From assembly GCF_030272615.1 (NCBI RefSeq), contig NC_081406.1, positions 401,960,939 to 402,024,938 of the forward strand: a stretch of 64,000 bases of DNA, in the 5' to 3' direction. Under the pieces are notes generated by a model. The model did not search any database and was not told where the DNA came from. It saw only the letters and a list, made by a program, of their open reading frames with translations. Each line of letters starts with the position of its first letter. Position 1 is the stretch's first letter. The DNA comes from Cryptomeria japonica. Its lineage: Eukaryota > Streptophyta > Pinopsida > Cupressales > Cupressaceae. Positions 34,167 through 46,916 of this stretch are shown piece after piece. Made by a program: the position numbers and the translations under genes.

Positions 34167-35519
34167 ATGGAAGGCTAAAAACAATCTCGGAGGATTGTGC
34201 ATCTTCAAGAAGAGCTGGATAATGCAAATCAAGTGATTGCAGACATGCAGAGGCAAATGCAAAAATCTCTGAAAGTAAGGAGAAGATTATCTGATGACTT
34301 ACAGGATTCTCAAGAGCTAGTGGAACAAATCGAGACATCATCTAAGAATAGTATATCTGAAGAAACTAAAGAAATGATTGAAATGTTCAAACAAAAGAAC
34401 AAAGCATTGGCTAATCAACTAAAAGCAATGAAAAGAGAACATGAACATTTAAGTACACAAATGACTGAACATCTAGATGCATTAAGGATAGCTAAGGATA
34501 AAGCAAGAGATATACAAAGAGAGAAACAACAACATGAAGCTCTAGTATCTAATAAGGATGATGAAATCATAAGGTTAACATGCATTCAACAAAATATGAT
34601 AGATCAACTAGGTTATGCACATCATGAAGCAATTCTGAAGAATGATGAAAATCAATCATTGAAACTTGAAGTATCAAGGTTGATTGGTGAACTTGAAACA
34701 GAGAAGAAATCCAAAGAATCATTGGAGAAAATTTATGAAGCATCAAAGATGTTGGATGAGCAACTAAATACAAGAAGACTCTACAAAGATGGAGGACTCG
34801 GTTACAAAGGAAAAGACTCTACCGAGAAAGGAATTCATACTACCGAGAGAGGAGAATCATCAAAACAAGCTAAAAAAAGGAATAACCTCAAAAAGAAGAA
34901 GCCTATTTGCTACTACTATGGAAATCAAGGTCATACTGCCAAGATATGCCAGATCAGAAAAGGTAAGCAACCGAATATCTCTAAGTCCAATGGATATTGT
35001 TATAATTGCAATAAATATGGTCACATACCTAATCAATGTATGACAAAGTCTGTTAACAACCATCAGAAGGTAAAATTCAAATTGTTTTGTAAAAACTACT
35101 ATAGATATGGACATAGTACCAAGAAGTGCTGGTTTAAGCAAAAGAACTATATGAAGTATCCACACCGAGCAAACACTGGAGGTTACTGAACTCACATAGA
35201 TCCTTACCGACAATATGCAGCAGTACCATGGGATTACAATACAAGGATATGGTGTGAATGTTGTGGAAGATATGGACATATAAGTGCCAACTGTTTTATA
35301 AGGTTTGGAATGAACAACCAGATATCATGGATAAATCCCGATATGACATGTTTTCATTTTCATAAAGCTGGACATTTAGCTGGAGATTGCAGAGATCAAC
35401 TGAGAAGAGACACTGAAGAGATAAAAGAAAAATTCAAGATGATTTGGAAAAAGAAAGAAATTATGTCTGATGAAGAAAGCACCTTACCTATCGAGTTAGG
35501 TGCACCTATTTCACAATAG
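34167..35519 (+). pseudogene. Family B ORF1 (B1): coiled coil plus five zinc knuckles
   Basis: ATG 34167 opens a 451-codon frame with a stop at codon 4 (TAC to TAA) and another at 35187 (CGA to TGA); otherwise it is open to 35517-35519. Residues ~10-205 are a continuous heptad-rich coiled coil. A Lys-rich linker follows, then knuckles CYYYGNQGHTAKIC (second Cys lost), CYNCNKYGHIPNQC, CKNYYRYGHSTKKC (second Cys lost), CECCGRYGHISANC and CFHFHKAGHLAGDC. The acidic C-terminus ends ELGAPISQ. The frame sits where gag sits, right after the primer site. It is probably an RNA-binding structural protein; no capsid fold is recognisable. Confidence 0.75.
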
Positions 35520-36038
35520 TCAAGAAAAGGTATGAAAGGACTGCATTCTTTAAAAGTTAAATCATAACAGTTCCTATTCTATTATGAACAAAATTCAAAA
35601 TCTGCATAGTTAAGATGCAATTAGTCAGTTTACATACAGGAAACCTGTCAAGTCGGTGTATACAGGAAACCTGCCAAGTCGGTTAATAAAGCAAAGTTGG
35701 GTACTCGGTGAAAATAGAAAATGGAGTAAATCGGTAAAAGGTGAACCGAGTGCATTTAATATCTTGACCTAACTTGCACGGAGCTCGATAAGGTATTTTT
35801 GAGTACTTAAAAGTGTTTTCGCGGTCATTTTCATTCACCCAAGTTTTTGAGAAGTAGAGTAGAGTGAATCAAAGCAATCAAACTTCATTCAAAGTGAATT
35901 TCAAGGTATTTAAATCAATCTATTCACACTATTTAGCTGGTTTCCGATCTAGTCAAATTGCTATTGTCTACCAAGTGTGAAGAGTCAGTCACTTGTAAAC
36001 CCTAAGGATAACTTGTCAATTTTTTCCCAAGATCTACC
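35520..36038 (+). other. Intergenic region between ORF1 and ORF2 of B1
   Basis: 519 bp without a gene. It holds a 26-bp tandem duplication (ATACAGGAAACCTG then TCAAGTCGGT or CCAAGTCGGT) at 35634-35659 and 35660-35685, several TCGGT and ACCGAG words, and a CT-rich end before the ORF2 ATG. No clear TATA box or ribosome re-entry signal is seen, so how ORF2 is expressed is unknown; a spliced or internal transcript is possible. Confidence 0.5.
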
Positions 36039-39000
36039 ATGGCGCCCAAGATCCAAGACCCTGTAGTTGTCCAAAATGTGGAGAAGCCCTCGCTGAAATA
36101 TTCCCAAACTCCAAAAGTTGCCTCAGAACTAGATGCTAAAACTCCATTTTCACTCATCCCAGATCAAGTCTTATTGGTAGAAGATGTTCGATTCTTTACC
36201 AGGTGCCGTGTTGAGGAACTCGATCATGTAGAGATTAGTTACACATATGATGAACTGTGCACTGATGGCAAACTAGATAGTAAATTTGAGCATATCAGAA
36301 TTAATGGATTAACTGAAGCCCTAGTCTATCCTCGTGTGTTCAAACCCCAGTGGGTTAAGTTTGTATTGAGCAGAGTACATGATGATTTCATGTGGCTACA
36401 AGAGAAACCATTCAAGATCACGAAGGAATTCATTCACCTGATCATCGGATATCCCATCTACGATCCTGCTCGTGCACAGAAAATGATATCACAAACGGAG
36501 CTAATCAGTCTAACTGGAGTAGAATCCAATTACCGAGGACTAAAATTAAATAATGTTACTGATGCTGAACTAAAATTTGCAATCAGAGTCATTGGTTACT
36601 ATTTCTTCCAATCTGCAAGGAAAAATAGTGTACCATTTGCTGCAGTGGACCTGGCCTACAAAATAATGAAGAAGGGAATGAAAGTAGACTTATGTGAAGT
36701 GCTACTAATGAACTTGTTTGAAAACCTAAACACAATAAGGAAGCCAAAGAAGAACAACTTGGCAAACACACTATAGTTCGGCTCACTACTTGTATGTATG
36801 TTTTTCTATTTTGAGAAGTTTTTTCCCTCAGTCAGTAAAGTAGTATGGTAGCTACACCGACCTATCACCCATCAGATCAATGACTACATCAAGAAGTTAG
36901 GAGATAACTTCAATGATATCATGGATGATTACTTCAACAAATTCCAAGATAAAATGCACAACAGGTACAGAATCCCACCATAGCCGATCGAAAAATACAA
37001 GGACAATATATGTTTTGAAGTCGACACTGGCTATTGCTATGTAAATGTTGTTGAACCGAGAACCCAATCATTGCAACCAATGGGTTATGAAATTGATTAT
37101 GATATCACACAGCAACAAATTGATGCCTATCTATCATTGCCAAGGAATGCAACTGAAATAAGGTATGGAACCTATCAAGAGGTGAAGGAGAAAGTAAAAA
37201 TGAGCATTGTAGTTCTTAAGGCTACAAGAAAAGCTACAACGATGATAAAGGCCTTATCTGAGAAATTCAGAGAAGAATCCTCCTCTACACCTATCAAAGC
37301 CAATCTTGCCATTACTGAGGAAGAATCAGAAGCACAGGAGGCTGCAATAACATTGAGCACAGAGTTGCCAAAGGGAAAAGTTCTAAAAAGAAAGAAATAG
37401 AACATCACAAAGGCCCTACCGACTCCACCAACAAAGAGACCCAACACCAGAGCATCAGCTGCATCACCAAGCAAGAAAAAAAAGACTGTTGCCATTCCTA
37501 AGGTAACTAAGACTTACAAGAAATCTACTTGAAGACTCAGTTTGGCAAAAGAGTCGAGTGATACAGAATCTGATGATGCAAACAAATTCCAAATTGTGAA
37601 AAGCAAAAAGGTAAACATTCACAGTGTTAAAAACTTTTGTGCCAATCTCAAAGAATACGGTGGATTTGCAGGATTCAAATATGATAAGTATGAGACTAGG
37701 AATAATGATGAGAAATGATAGATTGAAGAAGCTGTCATATGTACACTTCTGAAGTTTCGGTTAGCACCATTAGAACTAGCAAAGTCACTTCCGAGTGAAC
37801 TCTACTCACATATTGATAACAGATGGAAATATGCAATGGATTCAGAGAGATGAATAAGAGAAAGAAGTCTAGTCCATTTATTTCCTAACATGTCTGTAGC
37901 AGAAATTAAGGAGCATCTGATCACATACAACTCAAAATTTCTTGTGAAACAGAGAGCCTTAAAATTAATGAATGGGCTATATATTGATGTGGAAAATGAG
38001 ACTAAAGCCAAGTGGCAGGAGATCTTCAAACAAAAGGATGTTGGTGAAGAATCTCAAATTGAAATTGTTGATGTCATCGAGCAAGATCCAGATGTCACCG
38101 AGCAAGGTCCAGACCTGGTTAACACTATACAAATTGATGAAGATGTAACAGATGAAGTAGCACCAGAGCAGGAAATGATTGAAGGCACCACTTATACAAA
38201 ACTTGTCTCAAGTGAATCTATCTTAGAATAAGTTCAGCGTTATCCATCGGTGAAGCCACCAATCTCAACCGAAGCTCCCAAGGACACCGAGCAAGTTACC
38301 AAAGGTAACAAATCTGAAGCTGCAGAAGATACAAGTAACAAATTTGGAGCTGCAGCAGACACAACCAAAGATCAAACCTCTCAAGCACAGACAAGCATTG
38401 CAAATATTACAACTAAGACCCCTAGCATCGAGACAATGAAAGACATTGCAACTGCTATAGGAACAGACCAAAGTGTTGCATCCTTCGAGCAACCTACTGA
38501 GGGATAGCAAGCCTAAGAAGCACTTTTCTTAGTGCCACAGACCAAAAGAAAAGAGAAGAAGGTGAGAAAGCATGGTTTTAAATTTGACTTATCTAAACTG
38601 ATCGTGTTGCCCAATATAGACATTTCCAAATTGAAAGGGCAAGAACTCATTGAATTTGGTGAACTATGCAAAGAAAAGGCCGAATAGGAGAAGCAACTGG
38701 CCATACAGAAAAAGAATATAGTACTTCAGATGGTTAGGACACTACTCACATAAATGCTACCATCAGCAACAGTGTCAACCGATGCAGCTATCCATATTCA
38801 GTTGGATGAACTCCTTAATGAGATTGAAACATCTGGAGTTGATGCATCCGAGTACTTAAGCAAGATCAAGGATAAAGAGGTTACAACAAAAATGATAGAG
38901 GAAGTCCAAAAATCAATTGTTGTTGGCAAGGTAAAACTTGTCAAATTCATTGCTCAGTTGTCCCCTCAACTCAAGCACATTCTTTATTTATTCCAAAAAT

Positions 39001-39436
39001 GTGTACATTTTCTTTATTTATTAAAGACATCAAAAATAAAACTGATGCCATTGTGAAAGAGATCACTAGTCTCTCATCTAAGTTGACCACTAAGCCTAAT
39101 TCAGTTCAGAATTTTTACAAAAAGCTACAACAGCTCATGGGTCAACGGTTAGAACTCAGGAATGAAGAGCATACAATTAGGATGGATATAATGACCCTTC
39201 AAACATTATTCCTTCCTCTTCTCTCATCAGTATAGGAGCAGCTCAACCGAGCTACAAGCTTATCAACTACACAAGAAGGAAGCACTCTTGATGGCTTGGT
39301 ATCACTCTTATCTGATATTCAAGCTCAAAACTCCTTAATGGAAAGTCTCAATGACTCACTCTCAGTCGCCCTCACCAACGCTCGGACCAAGTATAAGACT
39401 ATTTTTGATCAGTTACCACCTCCGGCTGGAAATTAG
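36039..39436 (+). pseudogene. Family B ORF2 (B1): ~1,130-codon protein of unknown function
   Basis: From ATG 36039 (MAPKIQDPVVVQNVEKP) the same frame persists to about 38998, with about ten stops, then a one-base deletion; the end is TAG at 39434-39436. Residues ~1-280: WVKFVLSRVHDDFMWLQEK, FKITKEFIHLIIGYP, LAYKIMKKGMKVDLCEVLL and FGSLLVCMFFYFEKFFP, each alignable with family A ORF2. Residues ~440-500: basic KGKVLKRKK and KRPNTRASAASPSKKKK, NLS-like. Then FCANLKEYGGFAGFKYDKYE, an acidic Thr/Glu-rich part, and a helical C-terminus. No pol-type motif is found. Confidence 0.78.
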
Positions 39437-39806
39437 GTTTTTAATGTTTGTCAAAAAGGGGGAGTGATATTATGATACTACATAGAGGAAAGCCCAAAAA
39501 AGGGGGAGTAATTCTACACTTGGAGAGTAATACAGTTTTGATAACACAATTTTGAGTATTGTATACAAGGGGAGTATACCAAGCATAATATACAAAGCAT
39601 TCAGAGCACACAAGTACAGAACAGAACCAAACATGCAAAATTCAGAGTTATGTATAGAATAATAATAAGGGGAGTATATCTGCATATACTATTGACTATT
39701 GTACATATTGTCAAAGTATAGTCATTTTGTCAAGTATAATTTTTTTGAGTTATGACTTTGTAAGTAGTTTTTGTCAAACATCTCAACTAATGTCAAAAGG
39801 GGAGAT
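39437..39806 (+). other. 3' region of B1 with five polypurine tracts
   Basis: GTCAAAAAGGGGGAG near 39455-39466, CAAAAAAGGGGGAG near 39496-39508, CAAGGGGAG near 39568-39576, ATAAGGGGAG near 39667-39675, and AAAAGGGGAGAT at 39795-39806 directly before LTR2. Only the last is placed for plus-strand priming of the LTR. Multiple tracts are known from Sireviruses. The AATAAGGGGAG tract and its neighbours are the source of the inverted ~50-bp piece found in the tandem units. Confidence 0.7.
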
Positions 39807-40982
39807 TGTTACTACTTATCAAATTGCCATTAGTTTCATATCCAAAGTCATACTATATTCTAGTTGGTTAGTATTACCGAATCATGCAGTCGGTACACAC
39901 AGAGAAGTCAGTATGAATCGTCTAGTTGGTTACAGAAGAAAGCAGTCACAGAACATAGTATTCACTGAGTTATTTACCAAGTAAAGTTTCATGGCTACCG
40001 AGTGGTAAAGTTAACTCACTGAGTTGATATTCACCGAGTGAAATGTTTCACTAGATACATCGAACTTGGACATGCACATTAAAACGTGTTACAAGATTGA
40101 GGCACATCTAACCATTTTTGCATTGGGAATTGCATTAGGAGATTGTTTATGATTACAAGGTCAATCTAACCAATGAGATATTTTGTTTAGTTATTCATTC
40201 GAAGAATCTTTTTGTAAGATCAAAGAAATGAATCAGATCACCGCTGTAAGAGATCTATTTATACAACATGATTCTAGGGTTCGATATATGATATGCAATG
40301 AGCTAACAGTGTGTATGCATGAAGGAAGATTGTTATAGAGACACACAGAGGTCACTGAGAAGGTTATCAGTGAACAGTCGAAGAACAAAGTAAACAGAAG
40401 GGTTTACCGAGTTTCATTATGGGTTACCGAGGTATGCTACAAGCTAGGTAATCTTATTCAGAGCACATAGAATCTTCTTTAGCATTTCAGATGTAAAGTT
40501 GCAGATATTTTTAAGGATTATATTGTAATATTTTGAAGTTGTAAGAGAAACCTTTAACAGGGTAAAAGACTCTAACCAAGTCTATAAATTGTAAATCCTT
40601 TAACCAGGTGCTACACTCATATAGTGTTGTAAAAATCCTTTAGTAAGGTAGATCTAACTAATCTTGATACTCCTCACAGGGTAAGCTATCAGAAATAGCT
40701 AAATGTAGCTCTAACCGAGCATTCTTTACTATTGTAGTAGTGAATTTGTGGGTGCCATCCCCACCACAATTTTTCTCTCTAACCAAGAGTTTCTGCATGA
40801 CCAAAATATATGTGTTATGGAGTGAATCATGTGTGATTGTTATCTGTTGATTTTAGTTTTATCTTATGTTATTGCACTATTCTGTTTATGCATAATAGTA
40901 AGGTTACTATCAAAGAAAAGTTTTGGACTACTGATTCACCCCTCCCCTCTCAGTACATTAGCTTTCTATATTGGGCCTAACA
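39807..40982 (+). repeat. LTR2 of family B (shared between two bodies)
   Basis: 1,176 bp, TGTTACTACTTATC to GGGCCTAACA, preceded by a polypurine tract and followed by a primer site (TTGGTATCAGAACC). It therefore ends B1 and starts B2. TATTTATACA lies at 40256-40265. It is closely similar to LTR1 and LTR3. Confidence 0.92.
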
Positions 40983-41044
40983 ATTGGTATCAGAACCTGA
41001 ATCTTGGAAAAGCGTTTAACTACCTAAAGAGAAAGATCTTAGCA

Positions 41045-42397
41045 ATGGAAGGCTACAAAAAATCTCAGAGGATTGTGCATCTTCAAGAAGAGCTGGGTAA
41101 TGCAAATCAAGTGATTGCAGACATGCAGAGGCAAATGCAAAAATATCTAAAAGTGAGGAGAAGATTATCTAATGACTTATAGGATTCTCAAGAGCTAGTG
41201 GAACAAATCGAGACATCATTTGAGAACAGTATATCTGAAGAAACTGAAGAAATGATTGGAATGTTGAAAGAAAATAACAAAGCATTGGTTGATCAACTAA
41301 AAGCAATGAAAAGAGAACATGAACATTTCAGTACACAAATGACTGAACATCTAGATGCATTAAGGATAGGTGAGGATAAAGCAAGAGATCTACAAAGAGA
41401 GAAACAACAACTTGAAGCTCTAGTATCTAATAAGGATGATGAAATCATAAGGTTAATAGGCATTCAACAAAATATGATAGATCAACTACATTATGGACAT
41501 CATGAAGCAATTCAAAAGAATGATGAAAATCAATCATTGAAACTTGAAGTATCAAGGTTAACTGGTGAACTTGAAACAAAGAAGAAATCCAAAGAATCAT
41601 TGGAGAAAAGTTATGAAGCATCAAAGATGTTGGATGAGCAACTGAATACAAGAAGACTCTAGAAAGATGGAGGACTCGGTTACAAAGGAAAAGACTCTAC
41701 CGAGAAAGGAATTCATACCAGTGAGAGAGGAGAATCATCAAAACAAGCTGGAAAAAGGAATAACATCAAAAGGAAGAAGCCTATTTGCTACTACTGTGGA
41801 TATCAAGGTCATATTGCCAACAGATGCCAGATTAGAAAAGGTAAGCAAGCGAATATCTCTAAGTCCAATGGATATTGTTATAATTGCAATAAATATGGTC
41901 ACATACCTAGTCAATGTATGACAAAGTCTATTAACAACCATCAGAAGGCAAAATTCAAAGGGTTTTGTAAAAACTGCAATAGATATGGACATAGTACCGA
42001 GAAGTGTTGGTTTAAGAAAGAGAACTACATGAAGTATCCACACCAAGCAAACACTCAAGGTTACCGAACTCACATAGATCCTTACCAGCAATATGCAGCA
42101 GTATCATGGGATTACAATACAAGGATTTGGTGTGAATGTTGTGGAAGATATGGACATATAAGTGCCAACTATTTTATAAGGTTTGGAATGAACAAGCAGA
42201 AATCATGGAGAAATCCCGGTATGGCATGTTTTCATTTTCACAAAGCTGGACATTTAGCTAGAGATTGTAGAAATCAATCGAGAAGAGACACTAAAGAGAT
42301 AAAAGAAAAATTCAAGAGGATTTGAAAAAAGAAAGAAATTATGTCTGATGAAGAAAGCACCTTACCTACCGAGTTAGGTGCACCTATTTCACATTAG
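41045..42397 (+). pseudogene. Family B ORF1 (B2), best full-length reference copy
   Basis: ATG 41045 (MEGYKKSQRIVHLQEEL) to TAG 42395-42397 is 451 codons in one frame, with three stops: CAG to TAG (41180), TAC to TAG (41660) and TGG to TGA (42323). Unlike every other copy here, the codon after GGY is still CGA, so this copy shows that the frame ran on. Knuckles: CYYCGYQGHIANRC, CYNCNKYGHIPSQC, CKNCNRYGHSTEKC (intact here), CECCGRYGHISANY (last Cys lost) and CFHFHKAGHLARDC. The N-terminal ~200 residues are coiled coil. Confidence 0.78.
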
Positions 42398-42916
42398 TCA
42401 AGAAAAGGTATGAAAGGACTGCATTCTTTAAAAGTTAAATCATAACAGTTCCTATTCTATTATGAATAAAATTCAAAATCTGCATAGTTAAGATGCAATT
42501 AGTCAATTTACATATAGGAAACCTATCAAGTCGGTGTATACAAGAAACTTGCCAAGTCGGTTAATAAAGCAAAGTTGGGTACTCGGTGAAAACAGAAAAT
42601 GGAGTAAATCGGTAAAAGGTGAACCGAGTGCATTTAATATCTTGACCTAACTTGCACGGAGCCCGATAAGTTATTTTTGAGTACTTAAAAGTGTTTTCGC
42701 GGTCATTTTCATTCACCCAAGTTTTTGAGAAGCAGAGCAGAGCAAATCAAAGCGATCAAACTTCATTTAGAGTGAATTTCGAGGTATTTACATCAATCTA
42801 TTCACACTGTTTAGCTGGTTTCCGATCTAGTCAAATCGCTATTGTCTACTGAGTGTGAAGAGTCAGTCACTTGTAAACCCTAAGGATAACTTGTCAAATT
42901 TTACACAAGATCTACC

Positions 42917-45900
42917 ATGGCGCCGAAGTTCCAAGACCCTGTAGTTGTCCAAAATGTGGAGAAGCCTCACTAAAATATTCCCTAACTCCAAAAGTTGCCT
43001 CAAAACCGGATGATAAAACTGCATTTTCACTCATCTCGGATCGAGTCTTCTTGGTAGAAGATGTCAGATTCTTTACCAAGTGCCGTGTTGAGGAACTCGG
43101 TCATGTAGAGATTAGTGACACATATGATGAACTGTGCACTGATGGCAAACTGTATAGTAAATTTGAGCATATTAGAATCAAGGGATTAACTGAAGCCCTA
43201 GTCTATCCTCGTGTGTTCAAACCCTAGTGGGTTAAGTTTGTATGGAGCAGAGTACATGATGATTTCATGTAGCTACAAGAGAAACCATTCAATATCACGA
43301 AAGAAGTCATTCACCTGATCATCGGATATCCCATCTATGATAATGCTCGTGCACAGAAAATGATATCACAAAAGGAGCTAATTAGTCTAACCGGAGTAGA
43401 ATCTGATTAATGAGGACTGAAATTAAATAATGTCACTGATGCTGAACTAAAATTTGCAATCAGAGTCATTGGTTACTATTTCTTCCAATCTACAAGGGAA
43501 AACAGTGTACCATTTGCTATAGTGGACCTGGCCTACAAAATAGTGAAGAAGGGAATGAAAGTAGACTTATGTGAAGTGCTACTAAAGAACTTGTTTGAAA
43601 ACCTAAACACAATAAGGAAGCTGAAGAAGAACAACTTGGCAAACACACTAAAGTTTGGTTCACTACTTGTATGTATGTTTTTCTATTTTGAGAAGTTTTT
43701 TCCCTCAGTCGGTAAAGTAGTATGGTAGCTACACCGACCTATCACCCATCAGATCAATGAGTACATCAAGACGTTAGGAGATAACTTCAATGATATCATG
43801 GATGATTACTTCAGCAAATATCAAGAGAAAATGCACAACAGGTATAGGATCCCACCACAGCTGGCCCAAAAATACAAGGATAATATATGTTTTGAAGTCA
43901 ACACTGATTATTGCTATGTAAATGTTGTTGAACCAAGGACCCAATCATTGCAACCAATGGGTTACGAAATTGATTATGATATCACATAGAAACAAATTGA
44001 TGCCTATCTATCATTGCCAAGGCATACAACTAAACTAAGGTATGGAACCTATGAAGAGGTGAAGGAGAAATTAAAAATGAGAATTGTACTTCTTAAGGCT
44101 ACAAGAAAAGCTACAACGATGATAAAGGCCTTATCTGAGAAATTCGGAGAAGAATCCTCCTCTACACCTATGAAAGGCAATCTTGTCATTACCGAGGAAG
44201 AATCAGAAGCACAGGAGGCTGCAATAACATTGAGCACAAAGTTGCCAAAGGGAAAAGTTCTAAAAAGAAAGAAATAGGAAATCACAAAGGCCCTACCGAC
44301 TCCACCAACAAAGAGACCCAACACCAAAGCATCAGCTGCATCATCAAGCAAGAAACAAAAGACTATTGCCATTCCTAAAGTAACAAAGACTTCCAAGAAA
44401 TCTACTCGGAGACTCAGTTTGGCAAAAGAGTGAGTGATACAGAATCTGATGATGCAAACAAATTCCAGATTGTGAAAAGCAAAAAGGTAAACATTCACAG
44501 TGTTGAAAACTTTTGTGCCAATCTCAAAGAATATGGTGGATTTGCAGGATTCAGATATGATATGTATGAGACTAGGAATAATGATGAGAAGTGACAAATT
44601 GAAGAAGCTGTCATATGTACACATCTGAAGTTTCGGTTAGCACCATTAGAACTAGCAAAGTCACTTCCGAATGAACTCTACTCACATATTGATAACAGAT
44701 GGAAATATGCAATGGATTCAGAGAGACAAATAAGAGAAAGAAGTCTAGTCCATTTATTTCCTGACATGTTTGTAGCTGAAATTAAGGAGCATCTGATCAC
44801 ATACAACTCAAAATTTCTTGTGAAACAAAGAGCCTTAAAATTAATGAATGGGCTATATATTGATGTGGAAAATGAGACTAAAGCCAAGTGGCAGGAGATC
44901 TTCAAACAAAAGGATGTCGGTGAACAATCTCAAATTGAAATTGTTGATGTCACCGAGCAAGATCTAGATGTCACCGAGGAAGGTTCAGACCCAGTTGACA
45001 CAATACAAATTGATGAAGATGTAATGGATGAAGCAACACCGGAGTACGAAATGATTGAAGGAACCACTTATGCAAAACTTGTCTCTAGTGAATCTGTCTT
45101 AGAACAAGTTCAGCCTTATCCATCGGTGAAGCCACTAGTCTCAACTTAAGCTCCCAAGGACACCGAGCAAGTTACCGAAGGTAACAAATGTGAACCTGCA
45201 GAAGATACAAGTAACAAATCTGAAGCTGCAATAGACACAACCACAGATCAGACGTCTCAAGCACATACAAGCACTATAAATATTACAACTAAGACCCTTA
45301 GCACTGAGATACCCAAAGACATTGCAACTTCTTCATGAATAGACCAAAGTGTTGCATCTACCAAGCAACCTACCGAGGGATAGCAAGCCTCACAAGCACT
45401 TGTCTTAGTGCCACAGACCAAAAGAAAAGAGAAGAAGGTGAGAAAGCATGGTTTTAAATTTGACTTATCTAAACCAATCGTGTTGCCAATGTAGACATTT
45501 CCAAATTGAAAGGGAAAGCACTCATTGAATTTGGTGAACTATGCAAAGCAAAGGCCGAACAGGAGAAGCAACTGGCCATACAGAAAAAGAATAAAGTACT
45601 TTAGAAGGTTAGGACACTACTCACAAAAATGCTACCATCAACAACAGTGTCAACCGATGCAGCCATCCATATTCAGTTGCATGAACTCCTTAATCAGATT
45701 GAAAAATCTGGAGTTGATGCATCTGAGTACTTAAGCAAGATCAAGCATAAAGAGCTTACATCAAAAATGATAGAGGAAGTACAAAAATCAATTGTTGTTG
45801 GCAAGGTAAAACATGTCAAATTCATTGCTGAGTTGTCCCCTCAACTCAAGCACATTCTTTATTTATTCCAGAAATTGTGTATATTTTCTTTATTTATTAA

Positions 45901-46312
45901 AGACAACAAAAATAAAACTAATGCCATTGAGAAAGAGATCACCAGTCTCTCATCTAAGTTGACCACTGAGCCTAATTCAGTTCAGAATTTTTACAAAAAG
46001 CTACAACAACTTATGGCTCAACAGTTAGAACTGAGGAATGAAGAGCGCAAAATTAGGATGGATATCATGACCCTTCAAACATTATTCATTCCTCATCTCT
46101 CATCAATACGGGAGCAGCTCAACTGAGCTACAAGCTTATCAACTACACAAGAAGGAAGCACTCTTGACGGCTTGATATCACTCTTATCTAATATTCAAGC
46201 TCAAAACTCCTTAATGGAAAGTCTCAAGGACTCACTCTCAGTCATCCTCACCGTTGCCTGGACCAAGTATAAGACTATTTTTGATCAGTTACCACCTCCG
46301 GCTCGAAATTAG
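42917..46312 (+). pseudogene. Family B ORF2 (B2)
   Basis: ATG 42917 (MAPKFQDPVVVQNVE) to TAG 46310-46312 is homologous throughout to B1 ORF2. A base is lost early (near 42965), stops occur in the SRVHDDFM region (near 43226 and 43269), at 43726 and elsewhere, and there are small indels near 44425 and 45490. The NLS-like basic block (KRPNTKASAASSSKKQK, about 44310-44360) and the MNGLYIDVENETKAKWQEIF segment (about 44840-44900) are well kept. Decay is more advanced than in A2 ORF2. Confidence 0.75.
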
Positions 46313-46602
46313 GTTTTTAATGTTTGTCAAAAAGGGGGAGTAATATTATGATACTACATGTAGGAAAGCCCAGCAAAGGGGGAGTAATTCTACACTTGGA
46401 GAGTAATACAGTTTTGCTGAAACAATTTTGAGTATTGTATACAAGGGGAGTATACTGAGCAGAATATACAGAGCATTCAGAGCACACAAGTACAGAACAT
46501 AACCGAACATGCAAAATTCAGAGTTATGTAGAGAATAATAATAAGGGGAGTATATCTGCATATACTATTGACTATTGTACATATTGTCAAAGTATAGTCA
46601 TT

Positions 46603-46854
46603 ATTGCAGTAGTGAAGTTGTGGGTGCCATCCCCACCGTAGTTTTTCTCTCTAACCAAGAGTTTCTGCATGACCAAAATATATGTGTTATGGAGTGAGTC
46701 ATGTGTGATTGTTATCTGTTGATTTTAGTTTTATCTTATGTTGCTGCACTATTCTGTTTATATATAACAGTAAGGTTACTATCAAAGAAAATTTTTGGAG
46801 TAGTGATTCACCCCTCCCCTCTCAATACATTACCTTTCTATATTGGGCCTAACA
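46603..46854 (+). repeat. Truncated LTR (U5 side) at the array start
   Basis: It runs from ATTGCAGTAGTGAAG to GGGCCTAACA, only the last ~250 bp of the LTR, with no TATA box. The primer site TTGGTATCAAAGCC follows. Confidence 0.8.
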
Positions 46855-46916
46855 ATTGGTATCAAAGCCTGAATCTTGGAAAAGGGCTTAACTACCTAAA
46901 GAGAAAGGTCTTAGCA

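Larger units (their letters stand above)
32952..39806 (+). mobile_element. Family B non-autonomous LTR retrotransposon, copy B1 (5' LTR and body)
   Basis: LTR1 (32952-34104), primer site, ORF1 (34167-35519), ORF2 (36039-39436) and a 3' region with five purine tracts lead into LTR2 at 39807. No protease, integrase, reverse transcriptase or RNase H is present between the LTRs. LTR2 is at once the 3' LTR of B1 and the 5' LTR of the next body. The element interrupts the Tat reverse transcriptase at 32951. The matching right flank is outside the window, so the target duplication cannot be checked. Confidence 0.85.
40983..46602 (+). mobile_element. Family B copy B2 body (ORF1, ORF2, part of the 3' region)
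   Basis: The primer site, ORF1 and ORF2 are arranged as in B1. The 3' region is kept up to about 46602 (four purine tracts), then jumps directly into the U5-side part of a B LTR at ATTGCAGTAGTGAAG. The last purine tract and about the first 930 bp of the LTR are missing at this junction. From there the tandem array begins. Confidence 0.85.

Noticed and set aside
34197-35519. Host CCHC zinc-finger gene family
   Set aside because: Every copy sits directly after an LTR and primer site, so it is an element gene and not a host gene cluster.
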